A DNA stretch of 64,000 nt from NCBI GenBank assembly GCA_022539475.1, contig VCMS01000071.1, forward strand, positions 1 to 64,000, written 5' to 3'. This DNA comes from Gracilaria domingensis (Eukaryota; Rhodophyta; Florideophyceae; Gracilariales; Gracilariaceae). The notes under the pieces were generated by a model. It searched no databases. It worked only from the letters and a program-made list of their open reading frames with translations, and was not told where the DNA came from. Below are positions 51,475 through 60,359 of the stretch, in pieces (position 1 is the first letter of the stretch; each line of letters opens with the position of its first letter). A program made the translations under genes and the position numbers.

Positions 51475-54468
51475 TTACTCAGCAGCAGCCAACTTTTGGA
51501 TTTCTGCTAACCTGCTCGTGAGATTTGCCAGCTGAGCGTCTATCTCGTCAGCCGTCGTTCTTGTCTTAGCCACAACTGCGGGAGGGGCTTTATCGGCAAA
51601 CCCTGGAGCCTTTAACCTTTTCTGAAGACCTTCTAGGTCCTTCTGCAGTTTCTGCGATTGCTTCTCTAGTCTCTTTCGTTCTTTGTCAAAGTCAATCATA
51701 TCTCGCATCGGTATGATTGCCTCCAAGTTATCAGCAACGTATAGATGGAGGGCGTTGTCATCAGTTCCGTTCTGTGACGCTGAGGTGCTTTGTTCCTCAA
51801 CCACTTCAATCGTGCACCGGGCAGGATCAACTTTTGTCAACAGAAACAGCATTCCCTTTTCTGAGTCAACGTCTGACGCTGTAATTGCATCAGTTCGAAT
51901 CGTAAGTGGTATTCGACGTCCGTGGTCGACCTGATACTCTGCTCTCGCATTTCTTATGTAGCGAACTAGAGATTGCATTTTCTCAAATCGTCGGATAGCC
52001 TCACGATCCACAGCGCCTCCAGATGGCCACTCAGCGATGATGAGAGCTTGCTCATGACTACCGTCACGTGGAAAGCGATGCCAAATGGCTTCGGTAACAA
52101 ACGGCATGAATGGATGGAGAAGTCGCAAGCAAGTATCCATGACGTAGACAAGTGTGGCACGAGTGTGCCTAGCTGCGTCGGCGTCACTGCCAAAGAATCT
52201 CGTCTTTGCCGTTTCTACGTACCAGTCCGCGAACTCATCCCACAAAAATTCGTAGATCTGACGGCCAGCATCTCCAAACGTTAGAGTATCAAGGCCGTTT
52301 GTCACGGTATCGACAAGAATATGTAGTTTGGACAGTATGTAGCGTTCTGGCAGCGGCAGATGGGCTATTCCGCCTCCAAAGTCGGAAACAGCCAATATTG
52401 CGAGCTGCTTTCGTTCTTCATCAGAAATGGAGTTAAGGTTGCCGATGATAAAACGAGATGCGTTCCACAGCTTGTTTGCAAAGTTGCGATTAGACTCAAT
52501 CTTTTCGCTTGATAACGGAATATCCTGTCCAGGGGTGCTTCCTGTCACAAGCGTGTAACGCAGCGCATCTGTACCATACGACGATATGACATCAAGGGGG
52601 TCGATGACATTACCAACAGTCTTACTCATTTTCCTACCATACTTGTCACGAACCAAACCGTGCAAATACACGGTATGAAAGGGGATCTCGTCCATTAACC
52701 ATACACTCAACATTATCATTCTTGCAACCCAGAAGAACAAGATGTCGTAGCCGGTTTCCATGATAGAACCTGGGAAGAACGTTTTCAAGTCCTCAGCGTC
52801 ATTGTCTGGCCATCCCATGGTCGAGAACGGCCATAATCCAGATGAAAACCAAGTATCAAGGACATCAGTTTCTTGATTCAAAGTAACAGTTTCTCCTTTG
52901 TACTTTTCCTTTGCGATCTGCCGTGCTTCGTCCTCGTCCCTCGCGACAATGTAATCGTCTGGGCGTTCCTCAACATACCACACGGGTATGCGATGACCCC
53001 ACCAAAGCTGACGCGACACACACCAGTCTCGAATATCTTCGAGCCAGTTGAAGTACACTTTTTCGAAACGCTTGGGCTCAATAGCAATTTCACCATCCCT
53101 GACTTTGCTGACGGCTTTCTCTGCAAGTGATTTCATCTTGATAAACCATTGGGCCGAAACCAACGGCTCGACCACTTCGCCTCCACGCTGGCTCCTTGGC
53201 ACACGGTTGACGTGGTCTTCCACTTTCATAACGAGTCCGCCTTCATCCATTGCATCCCATAGCTTCTTTCTGGCTTCAAATCTATCCAATCCTTCGAACT
53301 GACCACCATTAGAATTAATGGTCGCATCTTTGTTCATAATATTGATGATAGGGAGCTCATGTTTTTTAGCCAGTTCGTAATCATTGTGGTCATGCCCAGG
53401 TGTTATCTTCAGCGCGCCAGTTCCGAATTCTCGATCAACGTAAGAATCGGCTATGACAGGAATATCTCTTCCGACGACAGGCACCTTTACGGTTTTTCCG
53501 ACGTAATTTCTGTACCTTTCATCTTCAGGATGAACGCAGACGGCGGTATCACCAAGGATGGTTTCAGGACGCGTAGTTGCAACAGGAATGAAACCACCTC
53601 CATCACTTAGGGGATATCGGAAGTAGTATAGCTTTCCATTCTCTTCGGAAAACTCGACTTCCAAGTCACTAACGGCAGTTCGAAGCTTTGGACTCCAGTT
53701 CACCATATAGCTCCCTTTATAAACCAGTCCTTGGTCATGTAAACGCTTGAAAGCTTCTGCCACCGAAGCCGACATATGATCCTCAAGTGTGAAGCGAGCA
53801 CGATCCCAATCACAACTGGCACCCAATCGTCTCATTTGTACATTGATATAATCACCCTTTTCTTCCTTCCATTTCCAAACACGCTCTACAAACTTTTGCC
53901 TTCCAAGTTCATCACGTGTAATACCGTCCTTTGCAAGCTCCTTTTCAACAACAAGCTGTGTGGCAATTCCAGCATGATCTGTACCAGGCAACCACAATGT
54001 CGGTTTACCTCGCATTCGATGGTAACGCGTCAAAATATCCTCAATGGTAGCAAACATGGCATGGCCCATATGCAAACCACCGGTGACATTTGGCGGTGGC
54101 ATACATATCGTAAACGGCTCCTTTCCATTGGGCGCGCACGGTTTGAACAATCCAGCAGACTCCCACCATTGATACATCACCTGTTCAAACTGTTGCGGAT
54201 CATAACGGGGAGGCATTTCGCGTTGTGGACGTAATTCTTCCGGGAGAGGCGGAAGTGGGTCTGATTTTGACGGAGCATAAGACGGATTGAAGGAACTACT
54301 TGTAGAAGGTTCAGCTGCGGCGCAAAATGTGCGTGGATGGTGATAAACACTGTGTTTTCGAGCACTTGACTGATGAAAGCGAAGGCTGGAGAATCTCGAT
54401 AACGAAAGCGGTGCAGTCCGAAAAAAGCGAGGCGCCCATGGTGTGATGAAAGCTGTGTTGGAAAGCAT
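51475..54468 (-). CDS. VARS: Valyl-tRNA synthetase, probably organellar or dual-targeted
   Basis: The protein has 997 residues. The N-terminal ~55 are rich in Ser, Arg, Phe and His without acidic residues, as in an organelle targeting peptide. The class I signature HMGH lies at 133-136 (PPPNVTGGLHMGHAM) and KMSKT at about residue 612 (KYGRKMSKTVGNVIDPLDV). The editing domain is visible as VPVATTRPETILGDTAVCVHP and FGTGALKITPGHDHNDYE, whose Thr-rich pocket clears mischarged Thr; the tRNA anticodon-binding helices follow from about residue 720. The C-terminal ~70 residues form the ValRS coiled coil (KERKRLEKQSQKLQKDLEGL). The length fits bacterial-type ValRS (about 950) plus a leader. It is divergent from the phycobilin lyase gene. 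Confidence 0.95.
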   Translation of the reverse strand: MLSNTAFITPWAPRFFRTAPLSLSRFSSLRFHQSSARKHSVYHHPRTFCAAAEPSTSSSFNPSYAPSKSDPLPPLPEELRPQREMPPRYDPQQFEQVMYQWWESAGLFKPCAPNGKEPFTICMPPPNVTGGLHMGHAMFATIEDILTRYHRMRGKPTLWLPGTDHAGIATQLVVEKELAKDGITRDELGRQKFVERVWKWKEEKGDYINVQMRRLGASCDWDRARFTLEDHMSASVAEAFKRLHDQGLVYKGSYMVNWSPKLRTAVSDLEVEFSEENGKLYYFRYPLSDGGGFIPVATTRPETILGDTAVCVHPEDERYRNYVGKTVKVPVVGRDIPVIADSYVDREFGTGALKITPGHDHNDYELAKKHELPIINIMNKDATINSNGGQFEGLDRFEARKKLWDAMDEGGLVMKVEDHVNRVPRSQRGGEVVEPLVSAQWFIKMKSLAEKAVSKVRDGEIAIEPKRFEKVYFNWLEDIRDWCVSRQLWWGHRIPVWYVEERPDDYIVARDEDEARQIAKEKYKGETVTLNQETDVLDTWFSSGLWPFSTMGWPDNDAEDLKTFFPGSIMETGYDILFFWVARMIMLSVWLMDEIPFHTVYLHGLVRDKYGRKMSKTVGNVIDPLDVISSYGTDALRYTLVTGSTPGQDIPLSSEKIESNRNFANKLWNASRFIIGNLNSISDEERKQLAILAVSDFGGGIAHLPLPERYILSKLHILVDTVTNGLDTLTFGDAGRQIYEFLWDEFADWYVETAKTRFFGSDADAARHTRATLVYVMDTCLRLLHPFMPFVTEAIWHRFPRDGSHEQALIIAEWPSGGAVDREAIRRFEKMQSLVRYIRNARAEYQVDHGRRIPLTIRTDAITASDVDSEKGMLFLLTKVDPARCTIEVVEEQSTSASQNGTDDNALHLYVADNLEAIIPMRDMIDFDKERKRLEKQSQKLQKDLEGLQKRLKAPGFADKAPPAVVAKTRTTADEIDAQLANLTSRLAEIQKLAAAE

Positions 54469-55086
54469 GGTCTCCCTATCGGCTCACGTTATCGCTGAGG
54501 ATTGAATTGGGATGTTCACCTCTGTTGTCCGCTGTCGTCTGATTTCTGGATGTTCTTTGTGGCCGAAAGACGCTTCTGTCGCTCCTGTCCGATCGGGCGG
54601 GCTGCTTGTCAGTTTGGTGTTGACAATTCTGAGCTCACATGGAGAGGGATTTATCCATAATCCCGACAGCCATTATCTCTTATTACTGGTATCCGGAGGT
54701 GATAGATCTCCGTCCATCAGCTCAGCTAATTCAGCTGTGCTCTGCTGTGACAGCAGGGGTGATGATGGGTGTAACAGATGGCGAGCACCCTCCCACGTGT
54801 GACACCTGTGCATCCGATAAACATTCCGTTCCCGAGATTGTTGCACCGGTGCTGTGCCAAATGGGGAGCCCCAATCTTGTCCAACCCTGGTGGGATGCGA
54901 GCGAGCGATATCAACAGTTGAGCACTTTCGCAGTTGTGCATCTCAGTGTTCACATCCTCTGTCTCGCGGAAGTAGCCTTCTAACCTTCCCTTGATTTGCC
55001 AAGAGGAGAAAGAGAAATAGAGATAGTACATGTACTGAGCTACACTCAAGTTGACTCACATACCAATCGTCATTTGAAATATTCTC
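54469..55086. promoter_or_regulatory. Divergent promoter region, ValRS and phycobilin lyase
   Basis: About 620 bp lies between two head-to-head start codons. Open frames within it are short and unconvincing. No specific box is assigned. Confidence 0.4.
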
Positions 55087-56223
55087 ATGGCCTTTGTTCC
55101 GAACACAGCTTTCTTTGGTCGCGCCAAATGCGCTCGCTCGCTACGCTCGCCTCGGAGAGATGGTTCCGTAAACAAATGCCCCCTTCGTCGCGTCAAATTT
55201 GTTGCATCCGACGAAGTTCCTCCTTGTCCTCCTGAAATTCAGATCAAGTCGGCGGATGCAATGGAATTCTTCCGTCATCGCGAGGGGAATTGGAACTCTT
55301 GGCGAGTGACCCATCATCTGGCCTTCCGCCGTTCAGAATCTGGATCATCCGAAATCAAAATGCAATGTCTAGAAAAGGACGACGAACGTATTGTCTCACT
55401 GTGCAAAGATTGGGATGTGGATCCTACGAAGGCCCAGGGTGGGTGTTACGTCACTTGGATGGCCACGATGGCCTGGGATCAGGAAGGGGAAAACCACGAA
55501 GGTTCCACTGTCTTTGCGCTAGTTCCAGACGACGATGACATTCGAAAAGGCAAAATGCTACGCGATAGGGGCTATGCCGAAATTGTGCCCATCGCAGGTA
55601 CATATCATCTTGACGAGCACGACGCCCTAAACCTCGTAACACCCTACGAAGGTGGCGAAGTCGTCGAAAAGTTTTCTTTTGATGGACCGGATGTGGTCAA
55701 TCGTGTGTCGACGGTGCGTCGATTTGGTGGATTTAGCACAGCTACGTTTGCTACGGAAACGCGTACTCAAGGAGCTACTGAAGAGGAAGACCCTGACGAG
55801 GGTAACGAGGAATTAGACGTCGCCGCGTTGTTAGAAGAAATGGCATGCTTCGGTGGTGCCGAAGATAGTTCCACGTTTACGGCGCCGGAAACTGATAAGA
55901 ATCGATTTGCAGGAGCGGGAAGAAGATGGGGTACTACGAATTCATCCTCAAAGCCATCGACAAACAGTGCCTTTGGTTCTGGTTTCACCTCGAGGGCTAC
56001 ATCAAACACAGAGGGAAAACCTTCGGTAAACAGCGCTTTTAGCTCTGGTTTCGGGAAATCTTCCAGTGCAGCTGTCAGAGAATCTCCTGAAGACCTTCAA
56101 GGTATCTCTAAGGAGTCGATAGACGCAGCCACTGATTATGGAATCGATCTTTCTAAAGTGCCACCAAGTATGCGCCAAGATTTTGCTGCGAGTTTTGACA
56201 AAGATGACAAGAATTCGACATAG
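55087..56223 (+). CDS. CpcS/CpeS-type phycobiliprotein chromophore lyase with C-terminal extension
   Basis: CpcS/CpeS lyases attach phycocyanobilin or phycoerythrobilin to Cys of phycobiliproteins. The protein has 378 residues. Residues 1-50 (MAFVPNTAFFGRAKCARSLR...) are basic and Ser/Arg-rich, a plausible plastid transit peptide. The lyase domain spans about 57-225: AMEFFRHREGNWNSWRVTHH, SESGSSEIKMQCL, CYVTWMATMAWDQEGENHEG, STVFALVPD, RGYAEIVPIAGTYHL and VRRFGGFSTATFATETR, all family hallmarks of the ten-stranded beta-barrel. The remaining ~150 residues are an acidic then Ser/Gly/Thr-rich region with a twice-used NSAFGSGF-like motif and a tail resembling a short helical module (ESIDAATDYGIDLSKVPPSM). 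Typical members have about 170-200 residues, so the tail is extra. The S-type substrate (phycocyanin or phycoerythrin site) is not decidable. Confidence 0.88.
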   Translation: MAFVPNTAFFGRAKCARSLRSPRRDGSVNKCPLRRVKFVASDEVPPCPPEIQIKSADAMEFFRHREGNWNSWRVTHHLAFRRSESGSSEIKMQCLEKDDERIVSLCKDWDVDPTKAQGGCYVTWMATMAWDQEGENHEGSTVFALVPDDDDIRKGKMLRDRGYAEIVPIAGTYHLDEHDALNLVTPYEGGEVVEKFSFDGPDVVNRVSTVRRFGGFSTATFATETRTQGATEEEDPDEGNEELDVAALLEEMACFGGAEDSSTFTAPETDKNRFAGAGRRWGTTNSSSKPSTNSAFGSGFTSRATSNTEGKPSVNSAFSSGFGKSSSAAVRESPEDLQGISKESIDAATDYGIDLSKVPPSMRQDFAASFDKDDKNST

Positions 56224-56311
56224 AACGATTTGACCAGTGTGCAAACTTTCCCTTCCAAACACAGCAGTATGTATAGCATCGGAAATAAACTCTTACACCG
56301 TGAAGGCAATC

Positions 56312-56605
56312 TCAGGGGGCATTTCGAATTCCGCGATATTCCCGCCGCGTGGCATCTTGCAACAAGCCAACATCTACGTCTCCTGGGTTCATATGGATGT
56401 AACGCACTACCGAACCACGAATGAATACCGAACTCACGCTGAGGAGATGAGGATGCTTCTCTCCGTTTAGAATCTGCACTTGCTGCAGCTTGCAGTTGAG
56501 ATATTGGTCGACGCTGTGTAGGATTCCCTTGATCAAGAGATCGTTCTTCAACTCAATGGTGACGGTCTTGGACTCCAGCGTCTTGAAAAAGGAAAAGAAG
56601 AGCAT
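56312..56605 (-). CDS. LSM2: U6 snRNA-associated Sm-like protein LSm2
   Basis: LSm2 is a subunit of the LSm2-8 ring on the U6 snRNA 3' end (nucleus) and of LSm1-7 in mRNA decapping (cytoplasm). The 97-residue protein begins MLFFSFFKTLESKTVTIELK, contains Sm motif 1 (KNDLLIKGILHSVDQYLNCK) and Sm motif 2 (SSVFIRGSVVRYI), and ends LLQDATRREYRG, matching the usual LSm2 length (about 95). The start at 56605 is fixed by the very conserved MLF-SFFKTL; the upstream in-frame extension to 56695 is spurious. A hAT-like repeat element begins about 120 bp upstream of the start. Confidence 0.95.
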   Translation of the reverse strand: MLFFSFFKTLESKTVTIELKNDLLIKGILHSVDQYLNCKLQQVQILNGEKHPHLLSVSSVFIRGSVVRYIHMNPGDVDVGLLQDATRREYRGIRNAP

Positions 56606-56728
56606 CCTCGGTTTCCTACTCGTAACAATTCGATTCCAAAAATGTGAAACCCAGCTTCGTTCGTGATGATATGTCGGACAGGGAAGTCTGGGCAACTTGA
56701 TCTGGGAAGACTGGTGATGGAAACATTT

Positions 56729-57507
56729 CTAGCATTGGAAGAATGGTTGACCATTCAACTGCAATTCGAATATTTTGCCATTCGTAGCACATCTTACAGT
56801 ATATTCAAATGCATTTAAAATAAAAATGCTTACACCGGTCAAAGCAGTGGAATGCATTCGAATGGAAATGATGCTTCACCATTCATACTTGCGAAACCAT
56901 TTGAATGAACATGTTGGATTACCAGTCAAACCATTCAAAGCATTCAAATGGAAACCTTTTTTTTTGGCAGGGGCTTGCGGCTGCTCACCGGGTGATGGCG
57001 GTGGTCGCGCCGGACGGGGTGCGCCGTTGCAGCGGCCCATATGTGTAGCGAGGCGAGACGTGCTGCCTTACGAGGTGGCCCCTTTTCAGTGCACGGCGCT
57101 AAATTGAAGCAAGTATGCGCTCGTGCGCTCCGTTCCATCCCTCCACGCAGCGGCGCACGCAGATTAAACATGCGCGCCCCGCCGCTGTGCCGTGTGCGCC
57201 GCGCCCGACGCATTGTGGCAACACGCAACGGCGGTATTATCAGTACGTGCATTCAAGGTATTCAAATGATTTTGCATTATAAGGGTATGCCATTCAGATG
57301 AAGAATGCATTCAAATAGTTTGCGGGCTATACTATTCAATGTAAGGAATCCAGTCGAATGTATTCTAGCGCCATTCCCTTGTTCAGTATGGACCACTCAA
57401 ATGGTTTTGAAAGAGTGTCATTCAAATGGAGAAGACCATTTCAATGATGTGCTGTACATAGTATTCGTTGTTTGAATGCAGTCAACGAATCATTCTTCCA
57501 ATGCTAG
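56729..57507. mobile_element. Non-autonomous element (779 bp), cattcaaatg repeats
   Basis: Perfect 17-bp terminal inverted repeats: ctagcattggaagaatg at 56729-56745 and its complement at 57491-57507. They are flanked by a perfect 8-bp target duplication, aaacattt (56721-56728 and 57508-57515), as for hAT elements. Subterminal regions carry many copies of cattcaaatg/catttgaatg in both orientations; the core (about 56960-57230) is GC-rich. No transposase is present. It lies in the upstream region of LSm2. Confidence 0.88.
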
Positions 57508-57767
57508 AAACATTTCAAGTCAACACATGCGTTCTTTCACGAATTGTGAATCACGATTAATCGCATGATTATTAGAATATGGACCGAAAGGACCATCAAA
57601 ACACTTTGAGGTTGTTCTTCATGACTACACCGAGGGTCTCGGTCCGAGGCCATTTGAATTGTAACTCCAGGTCATCGCTGGCGATCCCGGTTTTGCAAAG
57701 CCTATACGTCAATTCCTCACCCGCCTCTTGGTTTATCGCGAGTCAAGCGGAAGTGAAATAAATATGC

Positions 57768-59811
57768 TCACCGCCCGACATCCAGAGACTGCTCGTCATC
57801 ATGACCAATTTCATGTTGCGACCCAAGTGTTCTCACTTGATCAGTTTTGGATCCTTCATCTGAGACGAAGCCGAGGAATCGCCTCCACGTCACCAGGTAG
57901 TGAGCCACATTGATGTCCGATACCCATGAGTTCTCCACGTGGTTGAGATGAGTCACGAAGGCATCGTTTAGGACTATAAAGCTGTATCCCCACCTGGCAG
58001 CCGCAACGGTCCAGGATATTTTATTGAAGCCGTATCCACTGAAGCGCTCGTCATACATTGGATACAAATCCCTCCGTGCGATACCGTACGGCTCGTAGTC
58101 GCTGGTAAAGAAAGTTTCCACTGCTTCAAATGTAGAATACCATCTCTTAATTCGATTCGCTTTCTGCGAGTGAGCGCAGTAGCTGGTCCCTACACTGGAC
58201 TTCAGCTGAACCAGAAGCTCTGCTTTGTCTCGCGCAGGCCTGTGGTGTATATGTGTGATAAACACCGGAAGGACTGCGATTCTTTTCTCGTGTTCAGGAA
58301 GGATAGTTCGCAATGCCCTACTCGAATCTTTTCGAAAGCATTCAAACGACTTCGTGGCAGGGGTCATGTCTACGTCCAACATCAATACAAACTCTGTTTC
58401 AGCGAGACGAATTGCCACATTTCTCAACGCATTGATTGGGAGAGCTGGTTCATCTGTTCCCCCATTTCACAAAACTAATGTCAACAAAGTCTCGTAACCA
58501 TGGTTTTCTCCGCCAGACTTGTTCAAAGACACGTGCCTCGCTTTCATTTCGAACCAGTACCGCAGCTACTATCGGGCCCCCTCCATACAAACGAGACATG
58601 GCTTCTAGTCTGAGAATTCGATCCTGAGTGAGAGGCACAGCAATGGTCAACTGCGACTTTTCTGGGCGCACTGTTGCCACTAAGTGGCGTTCAAGGGCGA
58701 TTGGCCTTTGGACTGGAGGCGATTGTATCTCTATTTGATGGCAAGTGGAATGTTTAATACCCTCGCTTGAATCGCTTTCCGTTACGGTGACATCATCAAC
58801 AAGAACATGGCCTCGGGAATGCTCGTGAAAATGGAAAAAGATATGAAGAGATGATATTGGAGATACGGAGACCACTTGAACACAGACCTTGGTCCATTCG
58901 ATACTGCTCTCGAGAGGTATAATAGCACCGTCGTGCCACTGGCCGTCTTCAGTGATTACGCTTATCACTAGGGAAAGAGCATCTGCACAGCTTTTGCATT
59001 GATGTTGTAAAGAGTCTTCAAGACTACGCGACGTCGAATACCAAGCGCTGATGAAAGAAGTGTGCGACGTTCCCCATATTCTTACAGATTGGTGTACCCC
59101 GTAATACATTTCCACCTGAGACTGAAAACTCTGCCAAGCACTTCGCGTGTCCGGCCCTAGCAAGAGCGCACAATTACCAGAGCGTGGGGTATGGACAGAG
59201 GTGTTATCAAAGGGATCAACAAATGGGCCACAAAAACGCACTGCGCCTCCATTATAAAACGGCGTCCAGGATCGAGGCGTTTCGCGCTCATGAAAGCGCG
59301 TGGCCAGAAATGGAGGTTTCGCAGATGTCTCAAAGGAAGGATTCTGTACAAGGTTATTTTCAGGCAAAGTAAAGACTGGTAAACGACATGTGGTGGTTCG
59401 CTGCAGCACAATGGCGATGTATGAGGTATCCGATTGTAGGCGTTCGGCGTTGTAGATTACCGAATTATTGTTGTTCAGCGTCGGAATAGTGAATGAGGTG
59501 GAGGCAATGGGGTCATCATTAGAGTCTGCTGGTTGTAGAAAGACAGTGAAATTTCCATCGTGTGGTGGGCGGATTTGCAAAGACAGCGTTGTGGATGTGG
59601 CTTCTGAATGCCGAATGCAGGTTGAGGCGAGGGGACGAGGTCTTAATCGAAGTTGCTCCAGGGGATCACATCTGGAACCGGTCCAAGACGAGGATGGGTT
59701 TGGCTGAGTTCGCTGTTCAGACGGTGGGCGTTTAGCAGACGTGCAAAAATTGAGCAAGAAGTGAAACAGAATGGCAGCAACGACGGCCAAGAGCGACGGT
59801 AGGAATTGCAT
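57768..59811 (-). CDS. GT49 (LARGE/B4GAT1-like) glycosyltransferase with a CBM-like domain, one frameshift
   Basis: A type II Golgi-type protein: signal anchor at about 4-26 (LPSLLAVVAAILFHFLLNFC), a beta-rich region, a carbohydrate-binding-module-like beta-sandwich (about 165-335; NLVQNPSFE, GHVLVDDVTVTES), then a GT49 domain with VPLTQDRILRLEAMSRLYGG, LPINALRNVAIRLAETEFVL, the DxD motif MLDVDM, YEPYGIARRDLYPMYDERFS, GYGFNKISW and FIVLNDAFVTHLNHVENSW. GT49 enzymes add glucuronic acid (B4GAT1; the second domain of LARGE). The frame is broken by one extra base in the G5 run on the minus strand (ccccc at 58459-58463); removing it joins KWG directly to TDEPALPINALRN. That is either a sequence error or a recent inactivation. 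The rest is undamaged. Confidence 0.75.
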
Positions 59812-60359
59812 CGATTGTCTGTTGGTGAATGGGTTGCATGCCTTATTGATCGACGCGAAGCATATAGAGCTGGGGCGGGCGACGAAGGTGGCGGAATGGG
59901 ATCAGACAGGGCCAAGAGCAAAAAATGTGCAATACGTACCTTTGTACCACGGCTCTGGGGATAATGAGATACGCAGATACGAAATCGCGATCGAGCGATC
60001 GAGGCTCGAGAGCACACGAGCGGAGAAACTGTCAGGAGCGGGGCGAAGCGTCGTTGGTCCAAGGCGGATTTGCACGCAGCAACGCACGTACGCACAATAA
60101 TTTCCGGACACGTCGACATGCACAGCGCGCCACTCGGCGCAGTGCGGCAGCCATCTTGCCATCAGCTCGGCGCAGTGCGGCAGCCATCTTGCCCATCAAA
60201 AAAAACGCTCTCGCAAAACGATCGCTTGTCTGGCGGATTGCGCCCGTTTCCCGCACTGTTTTCAATCGCCGCCCACAGCTGCTCGGGCTGCTCACCCGCA
60301 GCTCCCGCCCCGAGCTGCAGTCAACAATTGTGGTGGGTAGACAATCCCGCCGGTAACCA
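59812..60359. promoter_or_regulatory. Divergent promoter region, GT49 and URI-like genes
   Basis: This is the upstream DNA shared by two head-to-head genes. It is GC-rich near 60120-60320 and contains a two-copy direct repeat (listed separately). Confidence 0.45.
60133..60193 (+). repeat. 28-bp exact direct repeat, 33-bp period
   Basis: Two copies (60133-60160 and 60166-60193) of a 28-bp unit containing cagtgcggcagccatcttg. Read on the other strand, each holds CAAGATGGC, which resembles a YY1-type site. They lie upstream of the URI-like gene. Confidence 0.8.
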
